DNA of 64,000 bases, from positions 372,001 to 436,000 of the forward strand of contig JAPZRU010000007.1 in the NCBI GenBank assembly GCA_027531255.1, written 5' to 3'. The notes beneath the pieces were generated by a model. The model did not search any database. It was not told the origin of the DNA and saw only the letters and a list, made by a program, of their open reading frames with translations. The first letter of the stretch is position 1, and the number at the start of each line of letters is the position of its first letter. Made by a program: the position numbers and the translations under genes. This stretch comes from Steroidobacteraceae bacterium (lineage in GTDB: Bacteria > Pseudomonadota > Gammaproteobacteria > Steroidobacterales > Steroidobacteraceae). Shown here one piece after another: positions 17,527 to 25,897 of the stretch.

Positions 17527-18335
17527 ACGGTGCCACCGCCGCCGCCGTCCCGGCGTCGCGCTCGCGCGCCCGCGAGGCGTGGATCGGCTACCGCACGATC
17601 GTGATGCGCGAGTTCGGGCGGATCGTGCGCATCTGGGGCCAGACGATCGTGCCGCCCGCGGTCACGGCCACGCTCTACTTCGTCATCTTCGGCGAGCTGA
17701 TCGGCCGGCGGATCGGCGAGATGGGCGGCTACAGCTACGTGCAGTACATCGCGCCGGGCCTGATCATGATGTCGGTGATCACGAACTCGTACGGCAACGT
17801 GGTGTCGAGTTTCTTCGGCGCGCGCTTCGGCAAGCACGTCGAGGAAATGCTCGTCTCGCCGCTGCCGAACTGGCTGATCGTCGCCGGCTACGTGTCCGGC
17901 GGCGTGGTGCGCGGCCTGCTGGTCGGCGCGGTCGTCACGGCGGTCGCGCTGTTCTTCACGCACCTGCACGTGCACCACGCGTTCCTGATCGTCGCGGCCG
18001 TGCTCCTGACCTCGATCGTGTTCTCGCTCGGCGGCTTCATCAACGCCGTGTTCGCGAAGAACTTCGATCACATCTCGTGGTTCCCGACCTTCATCCTGAC
18101 GCCGCTGACCTACCTCGGCGGCGTGTTCTACTCGATCGCGCTGCTGCCAGGCTGGGCCGAGAACCTGTCGCACCTGAACCCGATCCTCTACATGGTGAAC
18201 GGCTTCCGGTACGGCTTCCTCGGCGTGTCCGACGTCGACGTCGGCTTCGCGTTCGCGATCATGATCGGCTTCGCGGTCACGCTGTACGCGGCGGCCGTGC
18301 TCTTGATGCACCGGGGGATCGGCATCCGGGAGTGA
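17523..18335 (+). CDS. ABC transporter permease, YadH-like (ABC-2 type)
   Basis: 270 residues with six membrane segments. An N-terminal amphipathic stretch is followed by GYRTIVMREFGRIVRIWGQT, the typical ABC-2 connecting helix, YFVIFGELIG, and the conserved HISWFPTFILTPLTYLGGVFYS and HLNPILYMVNGFRYGFLG in the second half. Partners the upstream ATPase as a homodimeric exporter in the inner membrane. ATGA overlap with the ATPase gene indicates a two-gene operon. E. coli YadGH has no firmly known substrate, so none is assigned. Confidence 0.93.
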   Translation: MNGATAAAVPASRSRAREAWIGYRTIVMREFGRIVRIWGQTIVPPAVTATLYFVIFGELIGRRIGEMGGYSYVQYIAPGLIMMSVITNSYGNVVSSFFGARFGKHVEEMLVSPLPNWLIVAGYVSGGVVRGLLVGAVVTAVALFFTHLHVHHAFLIVAAVLLTSIVFSLGGFINAVFAKNFDHISWFPTFILTPLTYLGGVFYSIALLPGWAENLSHLNPILYMVNGFRYGFLGVSDVDVGFAFAIMIGFAVTLYAAAVLLMHRGIGIRE

Positions 18336-18432
18336 CGGTCCGCGCCGCAGCGTGGCCGCTGCGGGTTTCCACGCGGGGACCCTTGCGCGTGTACCGATGC
18401 CGTGCCGCGGCGCGCGGTCCGGCCGCGAGCGG

Positions 18433-19107
18433 TCACTTCCGCTTCCAGCCGCCGTCTTCCTTGACCCACCAGCCGGGCTGGGCCTTGTCGATCCAGCGGC
18501 GGGCGAAGGTGCGCCGGATGTCGGCCGCCCAGCCCGGATTGCCATTCGCCTGGGCAATCTCCGCGTACAGCGCGGTGCGGTCGGCGTTCTCGTCGGCGAC
18601 CAGCTTGCGGACCGCAGTGCGCTCGGCCAGCGGAATCGAGTTCTGGTCGCGCACCTCGAGCACGCCGTCGTCGGTCGGGCCGACCGCGCCGGAGGCGTAG
18701 TGCGGCGCGAGCACCGAGTGGCGAGCTTCCATCGAGGCGACCAGCTGGCGGATGGCCGGCGTCGAGACGTTGAGATCCGGCTGCTGCGCGTGGGCCGCCG
18801 GCACCAGCAGATCGAGCACGCGGCCGGCGTAGGCGAGCAGAGCGCGCCCGGCGTCCGGGGCGGTCGCGAGACTGGAGCGCTTGTCGGGCTGCGTCGGTGC
18901 CGGGGGCGGCGTGCCGCCGCTGCCGTAGACCTGCTCGATGATGCGGTCGGCGGCCTTCTCGGCGGCCGCGGCGGGGAAGTAGACGTTGATCGTCACGCAG
19001 GCGGCGAGCGCCGCCGCCGCGAGCAGCAGCGCGGGCAGCGCCAGCAAGCGCAGCGGCGCGCGGCGGGCGCCGGGGCGGGACGTACGGAGCGCGAGCGGCA
19101 GGGTCAT
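18433..19107 (-). CDS. YdbL-like DUF1318 lipoprotein
   Basis: 224 residues starting at ATG 19107 behind a GGAGAAG site. A signal peptide ends in the lipobox LAAC (Cys near residue 40), followed directly by VTINVYFPAAAAEKAADRII, the N-terminal signature of this family, then a Pro/Gln-rich linker containing a second Ala-rich stretch, and the DUF1318 region (SIPLAERTAVRKLVADENAD) with a tryptophan-rich end (WWVKEDGGWKRK). In E. coli, YdbL acts with YdbH and the lipoprotein YnbE in phospholipid transport to the outer membrane. Here the DUF1318 protein itself is a lipoprotein. Follows the YdbH-like gene after 113 nt on the same strand. Confidence 0.85.
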   Translation of the reverse strand: MTLPLALRTSRPGARRAPLRLLALPALLLAAAALAACVTINVYFPAAAAEKAADRIIEQVYGSGGTPPPAPTQPDKRSSLATAPDAGRALLAYAGRVLDLLVPAAHAQQPDLNVSTPAIRQLVASMEARHSVLAPHYASGAVGPTDDGVLEVRDQNSIPLAERTAVRKLVADENADRTALYAEIAQANGNPGWAADIRRTFARRWIDKAQPGWWVKEDGGWKRK

Positions 19108-19220
19108 CGTCTTCTCCTGGGACGGGCCACGCGCGGCGGCGCGGCGGACCACGATTCTGGACCGGCGGGCTGAATGCCGCGTGAACGGCCGGGCGGGCCG
19201 GGCCCCGGTCCACCGACAAT

Positions 19221-21368
19221 CTACCGCACCTCGACGCCGCCCGACTCGGTCGCCGCCTGCAGCTGCTGGACGAGGCGCGTCCACGCGACGCGGTCGCCGT
19301 TGCCGATGATGTCGATCCGCGGCAGGCCGCTGCCGCGTACGATGTAGTAACCGCCGTTCGGCGCTGGGCCGACCCCGCTCATCCGGCAGACGTCGCGTTC
19401 GAGCCGGCACGACAGCCCGAGCCGGTCGTAGCGGAAGGTCTCGAAGAAGCGCATCACGCCGCCCTGCAGCGCCGCCGCGACCCCGAACCCGCCGCCGCCG
19501 ATGCTGGACAGGTTCTGCACCGCGCGCTGGCTGATGCGCCGGCGCGAGCGGTCGCCCTCGGGCGTCGCGAAGCTCGCGTCGAAGCGCACCGGCTGCCAGT
19601 CGAACAGCTCGAGGTCCGCGACGCGCCCCGACAGCCGCCCCGTGATCTCGCCGAATTCGAACGTGCCGGTGACGGCCTGCAGGTCGAGGTTGGTGACGCC
19701 GAGCGTGGTGTAGAGCCGCGGGAAGCGGCCGAGCGGGTCCTCGAGACGCAGGTCGCTCGCGACGACGCGGCCGCCGAACACGTCGGCCTCGAGGTTGCCG
19801 CCGAAGGTCAGCACGCCGTTCTCGAGCGCGGCGCGCGGGATCGTGCCCGCGATCGTGCCGCCGAACTCGGGCCAGCCGAGCGCCCGCGTGATCAGCGCGA
19901 TGCTGATCGGCTGCACGCGCGCGTCGAGCCTCAGCCACATCTTCGGAGTGCCGACGTGGCGCAGGCGCAGCGTGTCGATCGCGAGGCCGCCGTCGAGCAC
20001 CGGGATCACGGTCGGGGCGAGCAGCCGGAAGCCCCGGCCCGAGGTCGTGAAGCGCAGGTCCGCAGGGCCGAGCTGCATGCCGTACAGCCGGCCCGCGTCC
20101 CAGGCGAGCGTCGAGACGAACGCGTCGTCGGGCGCGGCGTCGTCCTGCGCCACCAGGCTGCGGGTCGCGTCGTCGTACCAGCGCACCCGGCCCTGCAGTC
20201 GCGTGAACGCGAGCGCGCCGCCCGGGTCGTCGAGGTCCAGCCCGTCGAGCGTCACGTCGAGGCTCGCCGGCGAGTCGGCGACGAGCAGCACCTGGCCGCG
20301 CAGCCGGCCGCGCGCGGTGCCGTTGCGCAGCGGAGTGTCCGTCAGGAGCGGCGCGACGTAGGCGCCAGCCCCCGGGAAATCGACCGACTCGAGCGCGATC
20401 TCGGCGCGGCGGATCCGGGGTGCGGTGCCCGCGACGGCGTCGTTCGTCGGCAGTCCGAGTTCCGCGGTGCCGGTGGCCGCGAAGGCGCCGCGCTGGCGGG
20501 CCGCGAAGCGCTCGACGCGCAGCCGTGCCGCGTCCGGTTCGAGGATGCCGGCGGCCTCGAGCTCGAGCGGCAGTTTCCCGAAGTCCACGAACACCGGGTC
20601 CGCGTAGCCCTGCCCGCCGGGCAGGGCCACGCGGGCGGCGAAGCGCCAATCGCGTCCCGCCGGCGCGAGGTTCGCCTCCACGCGGCCGGCGAGGTCGTCG
20701 GACGCGATCGAGCCCTCGGCGTTCGCGACGTCGACCGCTTCGAAGGTCAGCATCGCCCGCGCTGCGCGAAGCCGCGCGCCCGTGCCTTGCGCCGCGGCGT
20801 CGAGCTGCGCGCGGCCGCCGACGCTCCAGCCCTCGGGCAGGCCGGTCCACGGCTGCGCGAGGCGCGCGGCGGCGGCGAGATCCACGGCGCTCGCCGCCAG
20901 CGTCGCCTGCCAGCCAGCGTCGCGCGCGGTGCCGGCCAGCCGGGCGCGGCCGCCCGCCAGCGCGACGTCGCGCACGTCGAAGCGCAGCGCGCCGGTCACG
21001 CCGTGGTACTCGAAATCGACGGCGACGCGCTGTTCGCCGAGCGGCCCGAGCAGGCCGGCCACGCGCGCATCGCGGCAGCGCCAGAGGCCGCCGCGCGATT
21101 CGAGGCGCGGGCACTCGATCCGGAGTCGGCGAGCGGTACCGAGTTCGCCCGGCAGCCGCGCCTCGCGCACCTCGATCGTCGCCCGCGGATCGCGCGTACC
21201 CAATGTCAGCGCGACGACGATCCCCCGGGCCGACCAGCCGGGGCCCGAGGCGGCGTCGAGTGCGATGCGCGCGGTGCCGACGGCGTGGGCGGCCGGCGCC
21301 ACGAGCGCGGCGACCGCTATCATCGCCGCCGGAAACCGCCAAACCGACCCGCGCGAACCGCCGGCCAT
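19221..21368 (-). CDS. YdbH-like AsmA-family phospholipid transport protein
   Basis: 715 residues from the ATG at 21368. A short basic N-terminus and a hydrophobic segment (AAMIAVAALVAPAAHA) lead into a long beta-rich periplasmic region of AsmA-like repeats. The C-terminal part has the YdbH-type features: TPKMWLRLDARVQPISIALI, GWPEFGGTIAGTIPRA, GEITGRLSGRVADLELFDWQPV and a final GYYIVRGSGLPRIDIIGN. YdbH is one of the redundant inner-to-outer membrane phospholipid carriers alongside TamB and YhdP. A start 48 nt upstream (21416) is possible but lies inside the divergent gene. Probably an operon with the YdbL-like gene. Confidence 0.82.
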   Translation of the reverse strand: MAGGSRGSVWRFPAAMIAVAALVAPAAHAVGTARIALDAASGPGWSARGIVVALTLGTRDPRATIEVREARLPGELGTARRLRIECPRLESRGGLWRCRDARVAGLLGPLGEQRVAVDFEYHGVTGALRFDVRDVALAGGRARLAGTARDAGWQATLAASAVDLAAAARLAQPWTGLPEGWSVGGRAQLDAAAQGTGARLRAARAMLTFEAVDVANAEGSIASDDLAGRVEANLAPAGRDWRFAARVALPGGQGYADPVFVDFGKLPLELEAAGILEPDAARLRVERFAARQRGAFAATGTAELGLPTNDAVAGTAPRIRRAEIALESVDFPGAGAYVAPLLTDTPLRNGTARGRLRGQVLLVADSPASLDVTLDGLDLDDPGGALAFTRLQGRVRWYDDATRSLVAQDDAAPDDAFVSTLAWDAGRLYGMQLGPADLRFTTSGRGFRLLAPTVIPVLDGGLAIDTLRLRHVGTPKMWLRLDARVQPISIALITRALGWPEFGGTIAGTIPRAALENGVLTFGGNLEADVFGGRVVASDLRLEDPLGRFPRLYTTLGVTNLDLQAVTGTFEFGEITGRLSGRVADLELFDWQPVRFDASFATPEGDRSRRRISQRAVQNLSSIGGGGFGVAAALQGGVMRFFETFRYDRLGLSCRLERDVCRMSGVGPAPNGGYYIVRGSGLPRIDIIGNGDRVAWTRLVQQLQAATESGGVEVR

Positions 21369-22287
21369 GGACGCCACGAACACGCTTGCCACCCGTTCTG
21401 CCTCGGCTGCCGCCATTCAGGCGGCCCGACCCCGGGCTGTCAACGGCCGGGCGCGGCTTGCCCTCGCGCTCGCGGTGCTCGCGTTCGGGCTCGGCGGCTG
21501 CACCGCGCGGCTGATCTACGACCGGCTCGACACGCTGATCGCCTGGTACGTCGAGGACCGGCTCGAGCTCGCGGGCGGGCAGCAGCAGGAACTGCGCCGT
21601 CTGATCGGTGCGCAGCTCGAATGGCACCGCGAGACGCAGCTGCCGCTGTACGCGGACGCGTTCGCGACCCTGCAGCGCGACGCCGCGCGCCCGCTCGGCC
21701 GCGAACGGCTCGACCGGGCGCTCGTCGAGGCCGATGCGTTCTGGGCGGCGACGATGCGCAACGTCGCGCCCGAGGCCGCGCGGTTCATCGCCGGTCTCGA
21801 CGAGGCCCAGGTCGAGGGTCTGTTCCGCGAGTTCGCGGAGGACGACGCGGAGCGCCGCCGCAAGTTCGCCAGGGACTCGCCCGAAGAGCGGCTGGAGCGG
21901 CGTACGAAGCGCGCGATCCGCAGCATCGAGCGCTGGACCGGCCGGCTCGACGCGGCGCAGCGCGCGCGCGTCGCGCAGGCGACGGCCGCCGCGGAGCCGC
22001 TCGACGAGGCGTGGCTCGACAACCGCGCGCGGTGGCGCGCGGAGTTCCGGGCCGCGCTCGCGCGTCGCGCCGACGCGGGCGCGTTCGCGCGCGAGGTCGA
22101 GAGGCTGTTCGTCGAGCCGGAGAGCGCGTGGACCGCGGAGTATCGCGCCGCGACGCAGCGCAACCGCGAGCGTTATGTCACGCTCGTCGCGGACCTCGAC
22201 GCGACGCTGTCGCCGCAGCAGCGTGAGCGGGTGCGCAGCCAGCTCGCGACGTGGGCCGCGGATCTGCGCGCGCTCACGGTCGGCTGA
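21367..22287 (+). CDS. DUF6279 family lipoprotein
   Basis: 306 residues. A long basic n-region precedes the hydrophobic stretch LALALAVLAFGLGGC with a clear lipobox (Cys near residue 45), then TARLIYDRLDTLIAWYVEDR, typical of this gammaproteobacterial lipoprotein family. The mature part is helical and highly charged, with repeated Glu/Arg-rich segments such as EDDAERRRKFARDSPEERLERRTKRAIR. Function unknown. The ATG lies within CCATGG, where the start codon of the divergent YdbH-like gene occupies the other strand, so their promoters must lie within each other's coding regions or the true start is downstream. Confidence 0.8.
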   Translation: MDATNTLATRSASAAAIQAARPRAVNGRARLALALAVLAFGLGGCTARLIYDRLDTLIAWYVEDRLELAGGQQQELRRLIGAQLEWHRETQLPLYADAFATLQRDAARPLGRERLDRALVEADAFWAATMRNVAPEAARFIAGLDEAQVEGLFREFAEDDAERRRKFARDSPEERLERRTKRAIRSIERWTGRLDAAQRARVAQATAAAEPLDEAWLDNRARWRAEFRAALARRADAGAFAREVERLFVEPESAWTAEYRAATQRNRERYVTLVADLDATLSPQQRERVRSQLATWAADLRALTVG

Positions 22288-22387
22288 GTACGCGCGCTCG
22301 CATCCTGAACGTGGTTCGCGGTCCCATGCTGCGGAGCGGGGTACAAGACGCGCCGTTCCCCGCAGCGTCCCGTTCCCCGGAGTGACC

Positions 22388-23281
22388 ATGAGCCGCAGCC
22401 TGCATCTCGTCGACGTGTTCACCGACCGCCCGTGCACCGGCAACCAGCTTGCCGTGGTCACCGGGGCGAAGGGGCTCACGGCGCGGCAGATGCAGGCCTT
22501 CGCGCGCGAGATGAACTTCTCGGAGACGACCTTCGTGATGGCCGACCGCCCGGCGGGCGGCGCGTGGCCGGTGCGCATCTTCACGCCGGCCGAGGAAGTG
22601 CCGTTCGCCGGTCATCCGACGCTCGGCTCGGCGCACGTGATCCGCCACGTTCTGCTCGGCGGTCGGGTCGAGCGCGTGACGCTGTCGCTCGCGGCCGGCC
22701 CGATCCCGGTCGTCTACGAGCGCGAAGGCAAGCGCGAGCTCTACTGGATGCGGCAGAACGCGCCGACCTTCGGCCGGCGGCTGTCGCGCCGCGAGGTCGC
22801 GCCGGTGCTCGGCCTCGCGCCCTCGGACCTCGATGCCGCCCCGATCGAGGAGGTCTCGACCGGCCTGCCGTTCGTGATCGTGCCGGTGCGCACGAAGAAG
22901 GCGCTCGAGCGGATCCGCGTGAACCGCGACCTGCTGCTGAAGTTCGTCGCCGGGCTCGATGCGAAGGCGATCCTCGCGTTCGCGAAGGGCGCGAATGGCA
23001 GCGGCCACCACCTGACCGCGCGAGTGTTCGTCGACTACTACGGCATCCCCGAGGATCCCGCCACCGGCAGCGCGAACGGCTGCCTCGCGGCGTGGCTCGT
23101 CCAGCATCGCTGGCTCGGCGACGACGCGATCGACGTGCGCGTCGAGCAGGGCATGAGCATCGGGCGGCCCTCGGTGCTGCACCTGAAGGCGATGCGCACC
23201 TCGCGCCGCATCGAGGTCCGCGTCGGCGGCGGGGTCGTCGACGTCGCGCGCGGCACGCTGCTGGCCGCACGGCTCGCCTGA
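22388..23281 (+). CDS. PhzF-family isomerase-like protein
   Basis: 297 residues, full length for the PhzF/YddE family. Landmarks: LVDVFTDRPCTGNQLAVV at the start, catalytic Glu in REMNFSETTFV near residue 45, EVPFAGHPTLGSAHV near 75, and the second-domain mirror YGIPEDPATGSANGCLAAWL near 220. The fold resembles diaminopimelate epimerase. PhzF isomerises trans-2,3-dihydro-3-hydroxyanthranilate in phenazine synthesis, but no other phenazine gene is present, so this is a paralogue of unknown substrate. Stands alone; GGAG ribosome site 8 nt before ATG. Confidence 0.9.
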   Translation: MSRSLHLVDVFTDRPCTGNQLAVVTGAKGLTARQMQAFAREMNFSETTFVMADRPAGGAWPVRIFTPAEEVPFAGHPTLGSAHVIRHVLLGGRVERVTLSLAAGPIPVVYEREGKRELYWMRQNAPTFGRRLSRREVAPVLGLAPSDLDAAPIEEVSTGLPFVIVPVRTKKALERIRVNRDLLLKFVAGLDAKAILAFAKGANGSGHHLTARVFVDYYGIPEDPATGSANGCLAAWLVQHRWLGDDAIDVRVEQGMSIGRPSVLHLKAMRTSRRIEVRVGGGVVDVARGTLLAARLA

Positions 23282-23383
23282 CCCGCCCCGGCGCACCGCC
23301 GCGCGCGCGGCGAGTGGCAGTTTCCCCGACTCGCGGCTGAGCTAGACTCCCTGCGCCGTCCGGGGAAAGTCCACGAGGCTTCC

Positions 23384-24832
23384 GTGTCCGCGAAGCGCGC
23401 GCTGATCGTCGATGACTCGAAGTCCGCGCGGGTCGTGCTCGCGCGCATGCTCGAGAAGTACGGCATGCAGGTCGACACGATCGAGTCGGCCGAGGATGCG
23501 ATCGAGTACCTGAAGTCGCACCGCCCCGACGTGATCTTCATGGACCATCTGATGCCCGGCATGGACGGGTTCCAGGCGGTGCAGGCGATCAAGGGCAACC
23601 CGCTGACCGCGACGATCCCCATCATGATGTACACCTCCCAGGAGGGCGAACTGTACGTCGGGCAGGCACGCGCGCTCGGCGCGATCGGCGTGATGCCGAA
23701 GCAGGTGGCCCCGGTCGACGTCTCCAAGGTGCTGTACCAGCTCAAGCTGCTGCCGGATCGCCGGGACCCGCGGCCGAGCGGGTTCCAGCCGGCGAACGAG
23801 ACGGCCCCGCAGGCGTCGGTCGCGGCGGCGGGCGAGACGGCCGGAGGCGCAGCGGGCACCGAGGCTGCCGGCGCGGTCGTCGCGGCCGCCGCCGGTCCGG
23901 CCGAGACCCCCGTGCCGCCGAAACTGCCGCTGCCGGGCCTCACGTCGGCCGATGTCCGCGCGATCTTCGAGCCGGCGCTGAAGGAGCAGTCCGCGGAGCT
24001 CCGGCGCTTCGTGGTCGCGAGCCTCGACAGTTTCGCGGCGCGCGTGCTGGCCGAAACCCGCGAACTGGTGAAGTCCGCGGTGCCGCCGCCCGCGCCGCCC
24101 GCGCCGCCAGGCCCGCCGCCGGCGCCGGCCGCACCCGTCGGCTGGATCGCGCTCGCGCTGGTCGGCTGCGCGGTAGCCCTCGGAACGGCGTTCTATGCGT
24201 GGCAGCAGCACGCCACCCTCGCGGCGCTGCAGGCGCAGGTCGCCGCGCTCGCGGTGCCCAAGCCGGTCCCGGCGCCGGTCGCGCAACTCGCCGCGGCGAA
24301 CGCTGCCGCGGCGCTCGAGCCCGCCAGCCCGGGCGCGGAGAGCAACCCGCCGCCGGCCGCGAGTCGGCCCGCGACCCAAACGTTCCCCGCGGCCTACGGC
24401 GAGACCCCACTCTCCGGCGCACGCATCGAGGCGCTGCGCGAACTGTTCGCCGACCTCGACGGTCGCCGCTTCGCAGGCACCGTGCGCATCACCACGCACG
24501 TCGGCGATTTCTGCCTCGTCGGCAATCCGGGCGAGGGCTATGCACTCGCACCCCCCGACATGCCGGCGAACCGCTGCGATCTCGTCGGCAACCCGTTCGA
24601 CGACGCGCTGCGGCCCGCGCAGCGCCAGTCGGTGGCGTTCGCGAACCTGCTCGCGGACGTGCGTTCGCGCGCGAACGGCCGGTACGAAGTCACGGTCGCG
24701 CACGTCGGGCGGGACGGTCCGCGCCAGCCCTACCCGGACGGCGCCGAGGTCGATGCGGTCGACTGGAACGCGATCGCCGGCGTGAACCACCGCGTCGAGG
24801 TCGTCTTCGAGTCCGCGGGCACGCCGCCGTGA
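23384..24832 (+). CDS. Membrane-tethered response-regulator receiver protein with periplasmic C-terminal domain
   Basis: 482 residues from GTG 23384. Residues 1-120 form a complete receiver domain: acidic pair D10-D11, phospho-acceptor D54 in IFMDHLMPGMDG, T84 and K106. An Ala/Pro-rich linker follows, then a helical segment (SADVRAIFEPALKEQ to ETRELVK, ~188-230), a Pro-rich hinge, one membrane helix (~253-272, WIALALVGCAVALGTAFYAW) and a C-terminal domain (~345-482). This last part ends NHRVEVVFE, reminiscent of OmpA-like domains but not convincingly one. No DNA-binding domain. Topology predicts a cytoplasmic receiver and periplasmic C-terminus. Its stop overlaps the next start (GTGA). A TAGACT hexamer lies about 40 nt upstream of the start. 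Confidence 0.8.
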   Translation: MSAKRALIVDDSKSARVVLARMLEKYGMQVDTIESAEDAIEYLKSHRPDVIFMDHLMPGMDGFQAVQAIKGNPLTATIPIMMYTSQEGELYVGQARALGAIGVMPKQVAPVDVSKVLYQLKLLPDRRDPRPSGFQPANETAPQASVAAAGETAGGAAGTEAAGAVVAAAAGPAETPVPPKLPLPGLTSADVRAIFEPALKEQSAELRRFVVASLDSFAARVLAETRELVKSAVPPPAPPAPPGPPPAPAAPVGWIALALVGCAVALGTAFYAWQQHATLAALQAQVAALAVPKPVPAPVAQLAAANAAAALEPASPGAESNPPPAASRPATQTFPAAYGETPLSGARIEALRELFADLDGRRFAGTVRITTHVGDFCLVGNPGEGYALAPPDMPANRCDLVGNPFDDALRPAQRQSVAFANLLADVRSRANGRYEVTVAHVGRDGPRQPYPDGAEVDAVDWNAIAGVNHRVEVVFESAGTPP

Positions 24833-25878
24833 GCTGGCTGCTCTACGGCGCGAACGGCTACACCGGCGAACTCGCGGCCCGCGAGGCCGTGGCGCGCGGC
24901 CTGCGCCCGGTGCTGGCCGGCCGGTCGCGCGAGCCCGTCGAGCGGCTTGCGCGTGAACTCGGCCTCGAGGCGAGCGCCTTCGCGCTCGACGACGCGACGG
25001 CGGTTCGGGAAGCGCTCGCGGGCCGGTCGCTCGTGCTCCACTGCGCCGGCCCGTTCTCCGCGACGGCGCGCCCGATGCTGGAAGGTTGCCTCGCCACGGG
25101 CGCGCACTACCTCGACATCACCGGCGAGATCGCCGTGTTCGAGCTCGCGCAGTCGCTGGACGCGCGCGCGCGTGCCGCCGGCGTGCTGGTCTGCCCGGGC
25201 GTCGGATTCGACGTCGTGCCCACGGACTGCGTCGCGGCCGCGCTGAAGGAAGCGCTGCCCGGCGCCACGCACCTCGCGCTCGGTTTCGACGGCCAGTCCT
25301 CGTTCAGCCGCGGCACCGGCCGCACGATGATCGAGGGCCTGAAGGACGGCGGCTGCATCCGCCGCGACGGCCGGCTCGTGCGCGTGCCGCTCGGATACCG
25401 GGACCGGCGTATCGACTTCGGCGCCGGCGAGAAGCTCGCGATGACGATCCCCTGGGGCGACGTCAGCACCGCGTATCGCACCACCGGCATCCCGAACGTC
25501 GAGGTCTACATCCCGATGTCGCCGCGGCGCGTGCGGTCGCTGCGCCGGCTGAACTACGTGCGCCCGCTGCTCGGCCTCGGGCCCGTGCAGTCGTGGCTGA
25601 AGTCGCGCATCGACCGCCAGCCGCCGGGGCCCGACGCCGCGCAGCGGGCGCGCACGCCCACCCACGTCTGGGGCGAGGCGCGCGACGCGGCGGGCACCGT
25701 GAGGACGGCGCGCATCACGGTCGCGAACGGTTACACGGTGACGGTGCACGCGGCGCTCGGCATCGTGGAGCGCTTGCTGCGCGGCGACGTGCCAACCGGC
25801 GCGACGACGCCGGCATGCCTGATGGGCGCCCGCTACGTCGAGACGCTGCCGGGCAGCGGCCCGCTCGTCGTCGGTTGA
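24829..25878 (+). CDS. Saccharopine dehydrogenase-like (trans-acting enoyl reductase type) NAD(P)-binding protein
   Basis: 349 residues from GTG 24829, overlapping the previous stop by 4 nt. The N-terminal Rossmann motif YGANGYTGELAAREA (GxxGxxG) is followed by LAGRSREPVERLARELGLE, the sequence type of the family that includes mycobacterial trans-acting enoyl reductases and eukaryotic SCCPDH. CAGPFSATARPMLEGC and HYLDITGEIAVFE are conserved segments. It probably reduces or oxidises an unidentified substrate in the cytoplasm or at the membrane; true saccharopine dehydrogenase activity is unlikely. Followed 19 nt later by the YheT hydrolase gene. Confidence 0.85.
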   Translation: MSWLLYGANGYTGELAAREAVARGLRPVLAGRSREPVERLARELGLEASAFALDDATAVREALAGRSLVLHCAGPFSATARPMLEGCLATGAHYLDITGEIAVFELAQSLDARARAAGVLVCPGVGFDVVPTDCVAAALKEALPGATHLALGFDGQSSFSRGTGRTMIEGLKDGGCIRRDGRLVRVPLGYRDRRIDFGAGEKLAMTIPWGDVSTAYRTTGIPNVEVYIPMSPRRVRSLRRLNYVRPLLGLGPVQSWLKSRIDRQPPGPDAAQRARTPTHVWGEARDAAGTVRTARITVANGYTVTVHAALGIVERLLRGDVPTGATTPACLMGARYVETLPGSGPLVVG

Positions 25879-25897
25879 GCGGCGCCGGGGCTGCGCC

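Noticed and set aside
22388-23281. PhzF as evidence for a phenazine biosynthetic cluster
   Set aside because: No other phz gene is present; PhzF paralogues are common outside phenazine producers.
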